Below are positions 54,067-63,358 of a stretch of DNA of 64,000 bases, piece after piece; position 1 is the first letter of the stretch; every line of letters begins with the position of its first letter. The translations under genes and the position numbers were made by a program. The DNA is from Sinorhizobium numidicum (GTDB lineage: Bacteria > Pseudomonadota > Alphaproteobacteria > Rhizobiales > Rhizobiaceae), in contig NZ_CP120368.1 in NCBI RefSeq assembly GCF_029892045.1, positions 3,101,501-3,165,500 of the forward strand, read 5' to 3'. The notes beneath the pieces are model-generated. The model was not told where the DNA came from and searched no databases. It saw nothing but the letters and a program-made list of their open reading frames with translations.

Positions 54067-55149
54067 TCAGAGCATCGAGCTCGGGTCGAAATTGACGACC
54101 ACCTCGCTCCACGAATCGTATTTTTCTGCCGGCAATCCCTTGAAGGGCGCGGATTTGAGGATCGCGCGGCGTGCACCGCCGGCAAGCGCGCGGCGCGCCG
54201 CATCGGAACCGCCAGTCGCTTCGACTTCGGGCTCGCCAACCAGCTCGCCGTTCGGATCAAGCCGCATCGTCACCTTGATGCGCACGTCCGTTGCATCCGC
54301 CATGCCCGGAATGATCGACCAGTTGTTCTGGATCTGGCCGCGCAGAGCGTCCATTTCGCTCTGCGAAAGCGTATTGCCCGTAGTCGTCTTCTTGCCGCCG
54401 AGCGCGGCTTCTTCGGTCGAGCGCTTGGCGCCGCCGCCCGATGATTCCTGCTTGTTGAGCAGCGCCGCGATCTCGTCGGCGTTGAAGTCGCTCTCCTTGG
54501 CGGAGGAAGCCTTCTTCTGCTCCTTCTTCGTCTCTTCCTTCTTGCGTTCCGGCGTCTTCGCCGTCTGCGCGGGCTTTTCGACCTTGGGCTTCGCCATTGG
54601 CGTCGGCACCTTGTCCGGCAGTGCTTCGGCCTCGGGATTTTCTGCCGGCTGTTCCTCGGCGGGCGCCGGTTCCGGCTTGGCGTCGGGTTTCACGTCCTGC
54701 TTCGGCTCAGGCAGTGCGGCCACTTCCGTTGCGGGCTCGGAGGCCGGCTTTTCCTCTTCGACCTTCTCGATTTCGTCCTTTACCGGATCGGGAGTCGGCA
54801 GTGCCTTCTCGGTCTTTTCCGGCGCCGCGGCCGATTCATTCTTGACCGGCTTCACGTTGGGTGTCGGGGGCGTCTTGAGGTCGATATCGTTATCGCCGAC
54901 GTTTTCGGCATCTTCCACAGGGGTCGGCTTTTTGGTCGGAACGGGCGAGGCCTTTTCCTTGGCCGGCGCCTTCTTGTCGCCCTGCTGGATCTGTGTGATC
55001 GATTCGATCGGCACGATATCGACCGGCAACGCCTCGACATCCGCGACCTCGAAATCGGCCGGGCTGCCAAGCGACACCAGCGCCCAGGTCAGAACCAGGG
55101 CGTGGAGGACAGCAGATGTAGCGAGACTGCCCTTCATTCCGAGGATCAC
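54067..55149 (-). CDS. tolA: Tol-Pal system protein TolA
   Basis: A 360-residue inner-membrane protein with one N-terminal helix (residues 8-28, ATSAVLHALVLTWALVSL), a long E-, P-, K- and A-rich rod and a small C-terminal domain with LNPNGELVGEPEVEATGG-like sequence (VTMRLDPNGELVGEPE). It spans the periplasm to contact TolB and Pal. The likely GTG start at 55149 overlaps the tolR stop (GTGA); an ATG four codons later is an alternative. Confidence 0.92.
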   Translation of the reverse strand: MILGMKGSLATSAVLHALVLTWALVSLGSPADFEVADVEALPVDIVPIESITQIQQGDKKAPAKEKASPVPTKKPTPVEDAENVGDNDIDLKTPPTPNVKPVKNESAAAPEKTEKALPTPDPVKDEIEKVEEEKPASEPATEVAALPEPKQDVKPDAKPEPAPAEEQPAENPEAEALPDKVPTPMAKPKVEKPAQTAKTPERKKEETKKEQKKASSAKESDFNADEIAALLNKQESSGGGAKRSTEEAALGGKKTTTGNTLSQSEMDALRGQIQNNWSIIPGMADATDVRIKVTMRLDPNGELVGEPEVEATGGSDAARRALAGGARRAILKSAPFKGLPAEKYDSWSEVVVNFDPSSML

Positions 55150-55598
55150 TTTTCCTGTTCTTGAAGGGTTACGAGGCCGAGATTCTTGAAGCCTGCCGCT
55201 GAAATCCGCGCCATGACCTTCATCACGGTGCCGTAATCGGCATTGGTGTCGCCGCGAACATAGATGCGCTCGTTATAGCCGGTGGTAGCGATCGCTTCGA
55301 GCTTCGGAACGACTTCATCGATCGCGATCGGCGTTTCCTGAAGGAAGATCTCGCCGGCCGGATTGACCGAGACGGTGATCGGCTGGGTATCGGAATTGAG
55401 CGCCTTGGCCTGCGTTTCCGGCAGGTCGATCGGCACGCCCACCGTCATCATCGGCGCCGCCACCATGAAGATGATCAAGAGCACCAGCATCACGTCCACG
55501 AAGGGCGTGACGTTGATTTCGCTCATGATCGCCTTCTTGCCGTTGCGGCGACGACGTCCGCCGCCCGAACCCTTGGCTCCGCCAACTGCAATACCCAT
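55146..55598 (-). CDS. tolR: Tol-Pal system protein TolR
   Basis: A 150-residue ExbD/TolR protein. One membrane helix holds the essential proton-path Asp in [23 protein letters not shown], and the periplasmic part ends in RVKV-free [10 protein letters not shown] basic glycine-rich N-terminus precedes the helix. It works with TolQ as the proton motor of the complex and overlaps tolA by four bases. Confidence 0.96.
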   Translation of the reverse strand: MGIAVGGAKGSGGGRRRRNGKKAIMSEINVTPFVDVMLVLLIIFMVAAPMMTVGVPIDLPETQAKALNSDTQPITVSVNPAGEIFLQETPIAIDEVVPKLEAIATTGYNERIYVRGDTNADYGTVMKVMARISAAGFKNLGLVTLQEQEK

Positions 55599-55621
55599 CA
55601 GCGTGGTCTCCGTGAAGGTCG

Positions 55622-56341
55622 TTATTGCGCGGCCTGGCGCGAAGGCTGCAGCTTTTCGTCGATCTGCCGCGACAGGATAGCGGAGAACTCGTCGGCGAAG
55701 GCTTCCATGCGTGCAGTCAGCTTGCCGGCGTCGGCGGAAAACTTGTTATAGGCGATAACCGCCGGAATAGCGGCGAGCAGACCGATAGCGGTCGCGAGAA
55801 GCGCCTCGGCAATGCCGGGAGCGACGACGGCGAGGTTGGTCGACTTCGAACCGGCGATCGCCTGGAACGAGGTCATGATGCCGACGACGGTGCCGAAAAG
55901 GCCGATGAAGGGGGCTGCCGAGCCGATGGTCGCGAGCGAGCCGAGCCTTGCTTCGAGTGCTTCGGATTCCCGCGCGAGCGTTACGTCCATCGCGCGATCG
56001 ATGCGCATCTGCAGCCCGATCGGCGAGCGGGCGCCGCGTTCGAAGCTCTTCTTCCATTCGCGCATTGCCGAAACGAAGATCGCACCCATGCCGGCCGTCT
56101 GCCGATCTGAAAGCGTTCGATAGAGCTCCTCGAGCGACTGGCCGGACCAGAACACCTGCTCGAAGCTATCGAGCTGGCGACGAACGCGCCCGTAGTTCAA
56201 GATCTTGTCGACGACGATGCCCCAGGTCCAGACCGAAGCCCCGATGAGTCCCAGCATAACCAGCTTCACGACGAAGCCCGCTTCCATGAAGAGCGACCAG
56301 AGGGTCACATCGCTCGTCGCGGCCAATCCAACCTGTTCCAT
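55622..56341 (-). CDS. tolQ: Tol-Pal system protein TolQ
   Basis: A 239-residue MotA/TolQ/ExbB-family channel protein. Helix 1 is at about residues 16-36, and helices 2 and 3 are in [27 protein letters not shown] and [23 protein letters not shown]. It forms the motor with TolR. The ATG at 56341 ([11 protein letters not shown]) is preferred; the frame is open 11 codons upstream. First gene of the tol operon here, as ybgC lies 3.2 kb away. Confidence 0.95.
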   Translation of the reverse strand: MEQVGLAATSDVTLWSLFMEAGFVVKLVMLGLIGASVWTWGIVVDKILNYGRVRRQLDSFEQVFWSGQSLEELYRTLSDRQTAGMGAIFVSAMREWKKSFERGARSPIGLQMRIDRAMDVTLARESEALEARLGSLATIGSAAPFIGLFGTVVGIMTSFQAIAGSKSTNLAVVAPGIAEALLATAIGLLAAIPAVIAYNKFSADAGKLTARMEAFADEFSAILSRQIDEKLQPSRQAAQ

Positions 56342-56632
56342 CGATTTCAGTCCCCGAATCCAAACACCCGGCAAGAGCGGCTCACGCTCATGACCGGGTC
56401 GCCCAAACGTCCTGTTGCAAAGAATGCCCCGGCACCACCAGATCGCGGCATTGCGATCTATTTGCTTCAGCCTGCCTTCTTGCCGTCAATTTTGGTCAAA
56501 GGATGACGTGCACTGCACAAATCCTATTACACGGATTAAGACACCATTATGGTTAAGGGAGTGTTACCGGACGGGCACGCCGCTCATCGGCGTTCTCCGG
56601 AACTTCACCCAAGCCTTGGACGTTTCCGCTGC
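56342..56632. promoter_or_regulatory. Divergent promoter region of tolQ and the 96-residue gene
   Basis: About 290 bases between the tol operon and the opposite-strand pair containing ligD. It must hold promoters for both. No open frame with a ribosome site and no strong hairpin stands out. Confidence 0.5.
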
Positions 56633-56923
56633 ATGAGTGTCCAGACGCCCAAGCAAATCGACAGGGATTCAAGGCCTTTCGACCGTCGCGACCGGCTGAT
56701 CCTCGCGCTTTATGCGCAACTGAAGGCTGAGCGGGAGACTCGCGCGGCGTTTGAAGAGGCCATCGCAAACGGCGTGCTTTCGCGCGAGGTGCTGCAGGCG
56801 CTCGTCTCGGACCCGATCCCCGTAATCACCGGCGAAGATATCGTCATGATCGAGCAGCTCCTCGCCCGCGACAAGCATCAAAACGGCGAGCAAACCAAGC
56901 CCCGCCGCAAAGCCACTTCTTGA
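56633..56923 (+). CDS. Small protein upstream of ligD, unknown
   Basis: A 96-residue charged helical protein (MSVQTPKQIDRDSRPFDRRDRLILALYAQLK) ending in a basic lysine- and arginine-rich tail. No family is recognised. It ends 15 bases before the ligD start, so they are probably co-transcribed. The ATG at 56633 is chosen as the more conserved-looking start. Confidence 0.65.
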   Translation: MSVQTPKQIDRDSRPFDRRDRLILALYAQLKAERETRAAFEEAIANGVLSREVLQALVSDPIPVITGEDIVMIEQLLARDKHQNGEQTKPRRKATS

Positions 56924-56938
56924 TTCAAGAGGTGCGGG

Positions 56939-59536
56939 ATGCCCACTCCTCACGACCCGCTATCGGAATACAATCGGCGCCGTGATTTCACCAAGACGAG
57001 CGAGCCGAAGGGAAAGGCCGCGGCGGCGCGCAAGGGCCGAAAGCTCTTCCTTGTTCAGAAGCATGACGCGACGCGACTTCATTATGATTTCCGCCTAGAA
57101 TGGAAACGCGTCCTCAAGAGTTGGGCCGTGACCCGCGGGCCGAGCCTCAATCCGCGAGACAAGCGGCTCGCGGTGCGAACGGAAGATCACCCCATGGCCT
57201 ATGGCGACTTCGAGGGCACGATTCCGGAAAACCAGTACGGCGGCGGCACGGTCATGCTTTGGGACACCGGCTGGTGGGAGCCGGAAGGAGACCCCGATGA
57301 AGGATTGAAGAAGGGCAAGCTCACGTTCCAGTTGCATGGCAGCCGAATGCATGGCGGCTGGGCGCTGGTCCGCATGCGACCGCGCCATGGCGAGAAACGC
57401 GAAAACTGGCTGCTGGTCAAGGAAACGGACGAGGCTGCCTCCGAGGACGGCGAGAGCCTGATAAACGAGAACATCACCAGCGTCCGCACCGGCCGCACCA
57501 TGGAGGAAATCGCCGAGGGCAAGGGCGAAAGAGCGGCGCGTGTCTGGCATTCGAACAAGAGCGCGGCCGCGAACGTCAAGGCAGGCGCAGTTGCACGCGG
57601 TCGTCACACCGGTAAGCAGCCGCGCCGAATATCGTCGGCCAAACTGCCCGCCTTCCGCGAACCGCAGCTCGCGACGCTCGTAAAGGAGGCCCCGAGTGGA
57701 GACGACTGGCTGTACGAAGTGAAGTTCGACGGCTATCGGCTGATGGCAGCGATCGGCGGCGGCACCGTGCGCTGTTATACCCGCAAGGGCCTCGACTGGA
57801 CCGCCAAATTTCCGGCGATCGCATCAACGCTCGCGGAACTTCATTGCGAGTCCGCGCTGATCGACGGCGAGGCCGTGGCGACATCCGGTGAAGGCTCGAA
57901 GTTTTCAGCGCTTCAGAAAGCCTGGCGGACCGGCGCCGGAACCCGCTTCTATGTCTTCGATCTTATCGAGCTCGACGGCAAGGACTTGAGCGGCAAGCCG
58001 CTCGTCGAGCGCAAGAGACGGCTGAAAACGCTGATCGAGAGCGGTGGACCTACGAACCCCGTGCAATATAGCGCACATGTGCGCGGCAATGGGGAGCAGA
58101 TCCTGGCTGCCATGTGCAAGGCCGGGCAGGAAGGCATCATCGCCAAGGAGGCAAGTGCCTCATATCGCAGCCATCGCACCGGAAGCTGGCTGAAGATCAA
58201 GTGCACGAAACGCCAGGAATTCGTCATCGGCGGCTACTCCCCTTCCTCGAAGCCGAGACGCGCGTTCGCCTCGCTTCTCGTCGGTACCTTCGAGTACGGC
58301 AAACTGGTCTATCGGGGGCGTGTGGGAACCGGCTTCGACGAGGAGACCATGCAAGTACTCGCCGCGGCATTTGCCAGGCGCAAACGCGAGACGCCGCCGT
58401 TCGAGGCGGTACCGCCGCGCATAAGACGCCAAGCCGTTTGGCTGCAGCCGGATCTTGTCGCGGAGGTGGACTTCACGGAATTCACCGATGATGGGCATAT
58501 TCGTCACGGTGCGTTCGAGGGACTGCGCGAGGACAAGGAGGCCAAGGCCGTGAAACTGGAGACGCCGAAATCAGCAGACGCAAATGCCGGCAGCGGCAAG
58601 AGCAAACCCACTTCTAAAGGCCGCGCCGCATCGAGATCGCACGGAGACAAAGATATTCTCGGCGTTCGGATATCGCATCCCGACCGCATCCTCTTCGAAG
58701 GCCAGGGGATCACCAAGATCGATCTCGCCCACTACTATGCCGTCGTAGCGGACAGAATGCTTCGCTTCGCGGCCGATCATCCCGTGTCACTCGTGCGCTG
58801 CCCGCAGGGTCGACAACGGCAATGTTTCTACCAGAAACATGCGAGCGACGGCTTCCCGGGCGAGATCAGGGAAGTGCCGATCGAGGAATCGTCCGGTGGC
58901 ACCGAGAACTACATGTATGTTCATGATGCGAAGGGTCTCGTCGCCGCCGTCCAGATGGGCACAATGGAGTTTCACATCTGGGGTGCCAGAATCAACAGGC
59001 TGGAGACGCCCGACCGACTTGTGTTCGACCTCGATCCCGATCCAAGCGTCGACTTTGCCACCGTGAAGCGAGCCGCCGTCGCGCTGCGCGACGAGCTCGC
59101 CGACATAGGCCTCAAGACCTTTCCCATGGTGACCGGCGGCAAGGGCGTCCACGTCATCGCGCCTCTTGTCCCACGCGCCTCCTGGGACGAGGCCAAGCCT
59201 TTCGCCAAGAAGATCGCGCAGTCCTTCGCCAATCGCGATCCCGACCATTTCATCGCGACAATGTCCAAGGCAAAGCGAAAGGGACGCATCTTCATCGACT
59301 GGCTGAGAAACGAGCGTGGCGCCACCGCTATTTGCCCCTATTCCAGCCGAGCCCGCGAAGGTGGACCGATCGCCACGCCGGTCGGCTGGGATGAACTCGA
59401 GCATCTGGGCGCCGCCAACACCTTCCATATTGCCGATATCCTCGAGCGCACCGAGGCTGGCGCTGATCCCTGGCCGGAATTCGCCAAGACCAAACAATCG
59501 CTTACGAAGAAAATACTAAACTCGATTGCTGAGTGA
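56939..59536 (+). CDS. ligD: Multifunctional ATP-dependent DNA ligase LigD
   Basis: An 865-residue non-homologous end-joining enzyme with all three domains in the order phosphoesterase, ligase, polymerase. The phosphoesterase domain holds FLVQKHDATRLHYDFRLEW. The ligase has the adenylated lysine at position 262 in YEVKFDGYRL, and EGIIAKEASASYRSHRTGSWLKIK. The polymerase holds LVFDLDPDPS at about residue 698 and FPMVTGGKGVHVIAPL. No Ku gene is in the window. In Sinorhizobium several ligD and ku genes are known. Confidence 0.95.
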   Translation: MPTPHDPLSEYNRRRDFTKTSEPKGKAAAARKGRKLFLVQKHDATRLHYDFRLEWKRVLKSWAVTRGPSLNPRDKRLAVRTEDHPMAYGDFEGTIPENQYGGGTVMLWDTGWWEPEGDPDEGLKKGKLTFQLHGSRMHGGWALVRMRPRHGEKRENWLLVKETDEAASEDGESLINENITSVRTGRTMEEIAEGKGERAARVWHSNKSAAANVKAGAVARGRHTGKQPRRISSAKLPAFREPQLATLVKEAPSGDDWLYEVKFDGYRLMAAIGGGTVRCYTRKGLDWTAKFPAIASTLAELHCESALIDGEAVATSGEGSKFSALQKAWRTGAGTRFYVFDLIELDGKDLSGKPLVERKRRLKTLIESGGPTNPVQYSAHVRGNGEQILAAMCKAGQEGIIAKEASASYRSHRTGSWLKIKCTKRQEFVIGGYSPSSKPRRAFASLLVGTFEYGKLVYRGRVGTGFDEETMQVLAAAFARRKRETPPFEAVPPRIRRQAVWLQPDLVAEVDFTEFTDDGHIRHGAFEGLREDKEAKAVKLETPKSADANAGSGKSKPTSKGRAASRSHGDKDILGVRISHPDRILFEGQGITKIDLAHYYAVVADRMLRFAADHPVSLVRCPQGRQRQCFYQKHASDGFPGEIREVPIEESSGGTENYMYVHDAKGLVAAVQMGTMEFHIWGARINRLETPDRLVFDLDPDPSVDFATVKRAAVALRDELADIGLKTFPMVTGGKGVHVIAPLVPRASWDEAKPFAKKIAQSFANRDPDHFIATMSKAKRKGRIFIDWLRNERGATAICPYSSRAREGGPIATPVGWDELEHLGAANTFHIADILERTEAGADPWPEFAKTKQSLTKKILNSIAE

Positions 59537-59560
59537 ACCGCGGCCCGAGCCCAAAATCGC

Positions 59561-60016
59561 TCAGGCCGGGAGTTTCTGTCTTGCCAGGAACTTCGTTGCG
59601 AGCGCTTCCGGCAAGCGCCTTGGCCGGCCCTGGCCGTTGATGACGGCGATGATGACCTTGGCGGCAATCAGCAGTGTGCCCGCGCGGCGAATTTCCTGCT
59701 GCAGCACCATCTTGGCGCCGCCGGCCTTTTCGGTCGTTGTTTCGATGGTCAGGATGTCGTCCATGCGCGCAGGCGATTTGAAGTCGATCTCCATCCGGTG
59801 CACGACGAACATCAGGCCCTCCGTGTCGCCCTCGATAGCAAGCGACGCCTGTTCGACACCGAGCAGGCGCAGATAGTCTGTCCTCGCCCGCTCCATGAAA
59901 TGCAAGTAACGCGCATGGTAGACCACGCCGGAGAAATCAGTGTCCTCGTAATAGACCCGCTGCACCAGCCGATGGCCGTTTTCGGTCAGCTCGCCTGCGA
60001 GCGAAATTACTGGCAT
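59561..60016 (-). CDS. ybgC: Tol-Pal-associated acyl-CoA thioesterase YbgC
   Basis: A 151-residue hotdog-fold thioesterase. The catalytic Asp and His lie in RVYYEDTDFSGVVYHARYLHFMERARTDYL, and FVVHRMEIDFKSPARMDD follows. In most genomes it begins the tol-pal operon; here it is on the same strand as tolQ but separated from it by the opposite-strand ligD pair. The ATG at 60016 gives the usual length. Confidence 0.93.
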   Translation of the reverse strand: MPVISLAGELTENGHRLVQRVYYEDTDFSGVVYHARYLHFMERARTDYLRLLGVEQASLAIEGDTEGLMFVVHRMEIDFKSPARMDDILTIETTTEKAGGAKMVLQQEIRRAGTLLIAAKVIIAVINGQGRPRRLPEALATKFLARQKLPA

Positions 60017-60144
60017 TGTCTCATTCTCCGGGAGGATTTCTCTTTTTCTGTGCAGGAACAAAAAGACATTTGCAAGCATTGCAGCTTTGTCACAATCCTA
60101 TCCTATCAGGTCCTGTCTCTTCTTCCCGATCAGGAGAACCGTGC

Positions 60145-61365
60145 ATGAAGATTGCAATCCTCGGCGGTGATGGTTTCGTCGGCTGGCCCACCGCTCTGCA
60201 TTTATCCGATGCGGGCCACGACATCCACATTCTCGACAATCTCTCCCGCCGATGGATCGACACCGAGCTCGGTGTCCAGTCGCTGACCCCGATGGACTCC
60301 ATCCAGGAGCGCACCCGCATCTGGCACGCGGAAACCGGTCGGCGCATCCACTTCAACCTGATCGATCTCGCCCGCGACTACGAGCTTCTGAAGAACTGGC
60401 TCGCCGAACATCGACCCGATGCAATCGTCCATTTCGCCGAGCAGCGTGCCGCTCCCTATTCGATGAAGAGCGACCGGCACAAGAACTATACGGTCAACAA
60501 CAACGTCAACGCGACGCACAACCTGTTGAATGCACTGGTTGAACTAGGCCTCGACGCCCATCTCGTGCACCTCGGAACGATGGGCGTCTACGGGTATTCG
60601 ACCATCGGTGCGGCAATCCCCGAAGGCTATCTGCCGGTCGGCATCGAAACGATGGGCGGCGAGACCGTCAGCCAGGAAATTCTCTACCCGTCCAATCCTG
60701 GCTCGATCTATCACATGACCAAGTGTCTCGATCAGTTGCTCTTTCAGTTCTACGCCAGGAACGACGGCCTCAGGATTACCGACCTGCACCAGGGCATTGT
60801 CTGGGGGACGCACACGGAGCAGACGCGCCGGCACGCGCAACTGATCAACCGCTTCGATTACGACGGCGACTACGGCACCGTCCTGAACCGCTTCCTGATT
60901 CAGGCGGCGATCGGCTATCCGCTGACGGTTCACGGGACAGGCGGCCAGACGCGCGCCTTCATCCATATTCAGGATTCCGTCCGCTGCATCGAGCTCGCCC
61001 TGAAAAGCCCTCCGGGACACGGCAGCCGTGTCGAGATCTTCAACCAGATGACCGAGACGCATCGCGTTCGCGACCTCGCCGAAATGATCGCCGGCATCAC
61101 GGGTTCGAAAATTGCGTGGCTTCCCAACCCGCGCAAGGAAGCGGCCGAAAACGAGTTGGTCGTTCGGAACGAAAAGTTCCTGTCGCTGGGCCTCGATCCG
61201 ATCCGTCTTGAGGATGGATTGCTTTCGGAAATCGTCGACGTCGCGAAGAAATTCGCCTACCGCGTCGACCGCTCGCGGGTGCCGGCCGTCTCGGCCTGGA
61301 CGAAGGAGATCGCGCCGCTGATCAATCACGACCCCGAAGGCAAGCGTCTGAAATCCGTTTCATGA
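60145..61365 (+). CDS. sqdB: UDP-sulfoquinovose synthase SqdB
   Basis: A 406-residue short-chain dehydrogenase-like enzyme that makes UDP-sulfoquinovose from UDP-glucose and sulfite for the sulfolipid SQDG. The Rossmann motif GGDGFVGWPTALHL, the family-specific DNLSRRWIDTELG, HFAEQRAAPYSM and the catalytic YHMTK lysine are present. ATG at 60145 follows a GAGAA ribosome site. First gene of the sqd operon. Confidence 0.96.
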   Translation: MKIAILGGDGFVGWPTALHLSDAGHDIHILDNLSRRWIDTELGVQSLTPMDSIQERTRIWHAETGRRIHFNLIDLARDYELLKNWLAEHRPDAIVHFAEQRAAPYSMKSDRHKNYTVNNNVNATHNLLNALVELGLDAHLVHLGTMGVYGYSTIGAAIPEGYLPVGIETMGGETVSQEILYPSNPGSIYHMTKCLDQLLFQFYARNDGLRITDLHQGIVWGTHTEQTRRHAQLINRFDYDGDYGTVLNRFLIQAAIGYPLTVHGTGGQTRAFIHIQDSVRCIELALKSPPGHGSRVEIFNQMTETHRVRDLAEMIAGITGSKIAWLPNPRKEAAENELVVRNEKFLSLGLDPIRLEDGLLSEIVDVAKKFAYRVDRSRVPAVSAWTKEIAPLINHDPEGKRLKSVS

Positions 61366-62240
61366 GCCTCTCGATCACCGATCCGGAGGGGCTCAGCCCC
61401 TCCTCGCCACCCGGTAGCCGCCACGCCTTCGCGACGCTCGTCACCAATGCCGACTACGCGCTCGGCGCGCGGGCACTCGCTCGCTCCATCCGCCTCTCGG
61501 GAACCATGGCGGATATCGTCGTGCTTCATACCGGCGGGGTGGAGGCCGCTGCCCTCGAGCCGCTCGATGAATTCGGCTGCCGCCTCGTCGAAACGGAGCT
61601 CCTGCCTCTGTCGGACGAATTCAATGCCCGACATGCGCGCCGCAATGTTCATGAGAAGGCGCCCTTCACCAAGGGCCGCAAACCCGACTTCCACTCGCCG
61701 CTCGACAATTTCTGCAAGCTCAGGCTCTGGCAGCTCGTAGAGTACGAGCGCTGCGTCTTCATCGATGCCGACGCGATCGTTCTGCGCAACATCGACAAGC
61801 TCTTCCGGTATCCGGAGTTTTCCGCCGCGCCGAATGTCTATGAAAGCCTCGCCGATTTTCACCGGCTGAACTCCGGTGTCTTCGTCGCGGAACCGTCGCT
61901 TGCAACATTTGAAAGAATGCTGGCGGCGCTCGATCGGCCGGGGGCCTTCTGGCCGCGCACCGACCAGACCTTCCTGCAGGCTTTCTTTCCCGACTGGCAC
62001 GGTCTGCCTGTGACGATGAACATGCTGCAATATGTCTGGTTCAACCTGCCGGGCCTCTGGGATTGGCGTTCGATCGGCGTGCTTCACTACCAGTACGAAA
62101 AACCGTGGGAAAAGGATCATCCGCGCGCGGATGTTCTCTCGCCGCTGATCGAGCTCTGGCATGCCTATCTGACCGGCGAAAATATCCCCGACCTCGCCTC
62201 CCTTAAGAATCCGGTGCAAGCCGGCGTTGTATCGCCATGA
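61362..62240 (+). CDS. sqdD: Sulfolipid glycosyltransferase SqdD-like (GT8)
   Basis: A 292-residue glycogenin-like glycosyltransferase. The DXD motif is in YERCVFIDADAIVLRNID, and the N-terminal FATLVTNADYALGARALARSI is typical of GT8 enzymes. The start overlaps the sqdB stop by four bases. By analogy with the Rhodobacter sqdBDC operon it would transfer sulfoquinovose to diacylglycerol. Confidence 0.88.
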   Translation: MSLSITDPEGLSPSSPPGSRHAFATLVTNADYALGARALARSIRLSGTMADIVVLHTGGVEAAALEPLDEFGCRLVETELLPLSDEFNARHARRNVHEKAPFTKGRKPDFHSPLDNFCKLRLWQLVEYERCVFIDADAIVLRNIDKLFRYPEFSAAPNVYESLADFHRLNSGVFVAEPSLATFERMLAALDRPGAFWPRTDQTFLQAFFPDWHGLPVTMNMLQYVWFNLPGLWDWRSIGVLHYQYEKPWEKDHPRADVLSPLIELWHAYLTGENIPDLASLKNPVQAGVVSP

Positions 62241-63130
62241 CTCGCGTCCTGGTTTCCGGCGGCACGGGCTTCGTGGGCCGTTTTATCGTCGAGCATCTGC
62301 TGGCAAACGGCTACAAGGTTACGGTCGGCGCCCGCACACGGCCGGGAGACAGCTTCTTTTCGCAGCCGGTTTCCTACTTGCCGCTTCGCCTTGATCCGGA
62401 AGCCGACCAGATCGCCGCCTTCGATAACATCTACTATTTCGTTCATGCCGCCTTCGAGCATGTCGAGGGCAAGTATCGGGGCGGCGAAGGCAATGACCCC
62501 GCAAGCTTCCGCCGCGTCAATATCGACGGCTCGATCCGCCTCTTCGAAGAGGCGCGCGCCGCCGGCGTGCGCCGCTGTATCTTTCTGTCGAGCCGTGCCG
62601 TCTATGGCGAAACGCCCGCGCTTGCTGTCGATGAAACGTCTCCCGTCGAGCCGGACACGCTCTATGGTGTGGTGAAGCTTGCGGCCGAAGACGCCTTGAA
62701 GTCGATGGCTGGCCACGACTTCGTCACCGCGAGCCTTCGCCTTACCGGCGTCTATGGACCAGCCGGCCCCGGTCGGAAGCATAAATGGAGCGGTCTTTTC
62801 CACGACTATCTCGCCGGCAGGCCCATTCCATCGCGTGCCGGTACGGAAGTTCACGGCGATGATGTAGCCCAGGCGGTATTGCTGATGCTGAAGGCAGAGG
62901 CCGGCAAGGTTTCCGGCCAGACCTTCAACGTCTCGGACGTGCTAACCGGCAACCGCGAGATCCTCGCCGTGCTTCAATCCGCAAGCGGCTGTCCTCATCC
63001 CCTGCCGCCGACGGCGGATGCGACCGCATTCAGGGTGATGTCGACCGACAAACTGCGCGCGCTCGGCTGGACGCCCGGCGGCGCTGAGAGGCTGGCGGCG
63101 ACGATCCGGGAAATGGCGCCGGACGTCTAA
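62237..63130 (+). CDS. sqdC: NAD-dependent epimerase/reductase SqdC-like
   Basis: A 297-residue extended SDR protein. GGTGFVGRFIVEHLL is the NAD-binding motif, and the catalytic pair is SSRAVYGE with YGVVKLAAED. It overlaps sqdD by four bases, giving the order sqdB-sqdD-sqdC known for sulfolipid operons. Its exact reaction in sulfolipid synthesis is not settled. No sqdA acyltransferase is present here. Confidence 0.88.
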   Translation: MTRVLVSGGTGFVGRFIVEHLLANGYKVTVGARTRPGDSFFSQPVSYLPLRLDPEADQIAAFDNIYYFVHAAFEHVEGKYRGGEGNDPASFRRVNIDGSIRLFEEARAAGVRRCIFLSSRAVYGETPALAVDETSPVEPDTLYGVVKLAAEDALKSMAGHDFVTASLRLTGVYGPAGPGRKHKWSGLFHDYLAGRPIPSRAGTEVHGDDVAQAVLLMLKAEAGKVSGQTFNVSDVLTGNREILAVLQSASGCPHPLPPTADATAFRVMSTDKLRALGWTPGGAERLAATIREMAPDV

Positions 63131-63251
63131 GATCATGAGGGAGTTCTGCGTTACTGCGCTCGGCGCCGGCGCGAGTCCCTTCTCCCAATCAAAATGGAGA
63201 GAAGGTGGCCGACAGGCCGGATGAGAGGCGAATCCGGGGCGACGACCGGCA

Positions 63252-63357
63252 CTACAGCACCGTGCGTCTTTTCAGACGCACAAAGGTCGCTGTAGCACTT
63301 TGAATTGCTGCATGTTTTATCCTTAAATCGGCTCCGATTTAAGGAAACATGCAGTAG
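63252..63357 (+). repeat. RIME1-like two-palindrome repeat, copy 3
   Basis: A complete copy: palindrome GCGTCTTTTCAGACGC, spacer AGGTCGCTGTAGCACTTTG, then palindrome CCTTAAATCGGCTCCGATTT. It is nearly identical to the inverted copy at 27888. It lies between sqdC and the metallophosphoesterase. Confidence 0.8.
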
Positions 63358-63358
63358 G

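Noticed and set aside
52774..54444. 556-codon plus-strand frame opposite tolB and tolA
   Set aside because: Shadow of tolB and tolA; no recognisable protein features.
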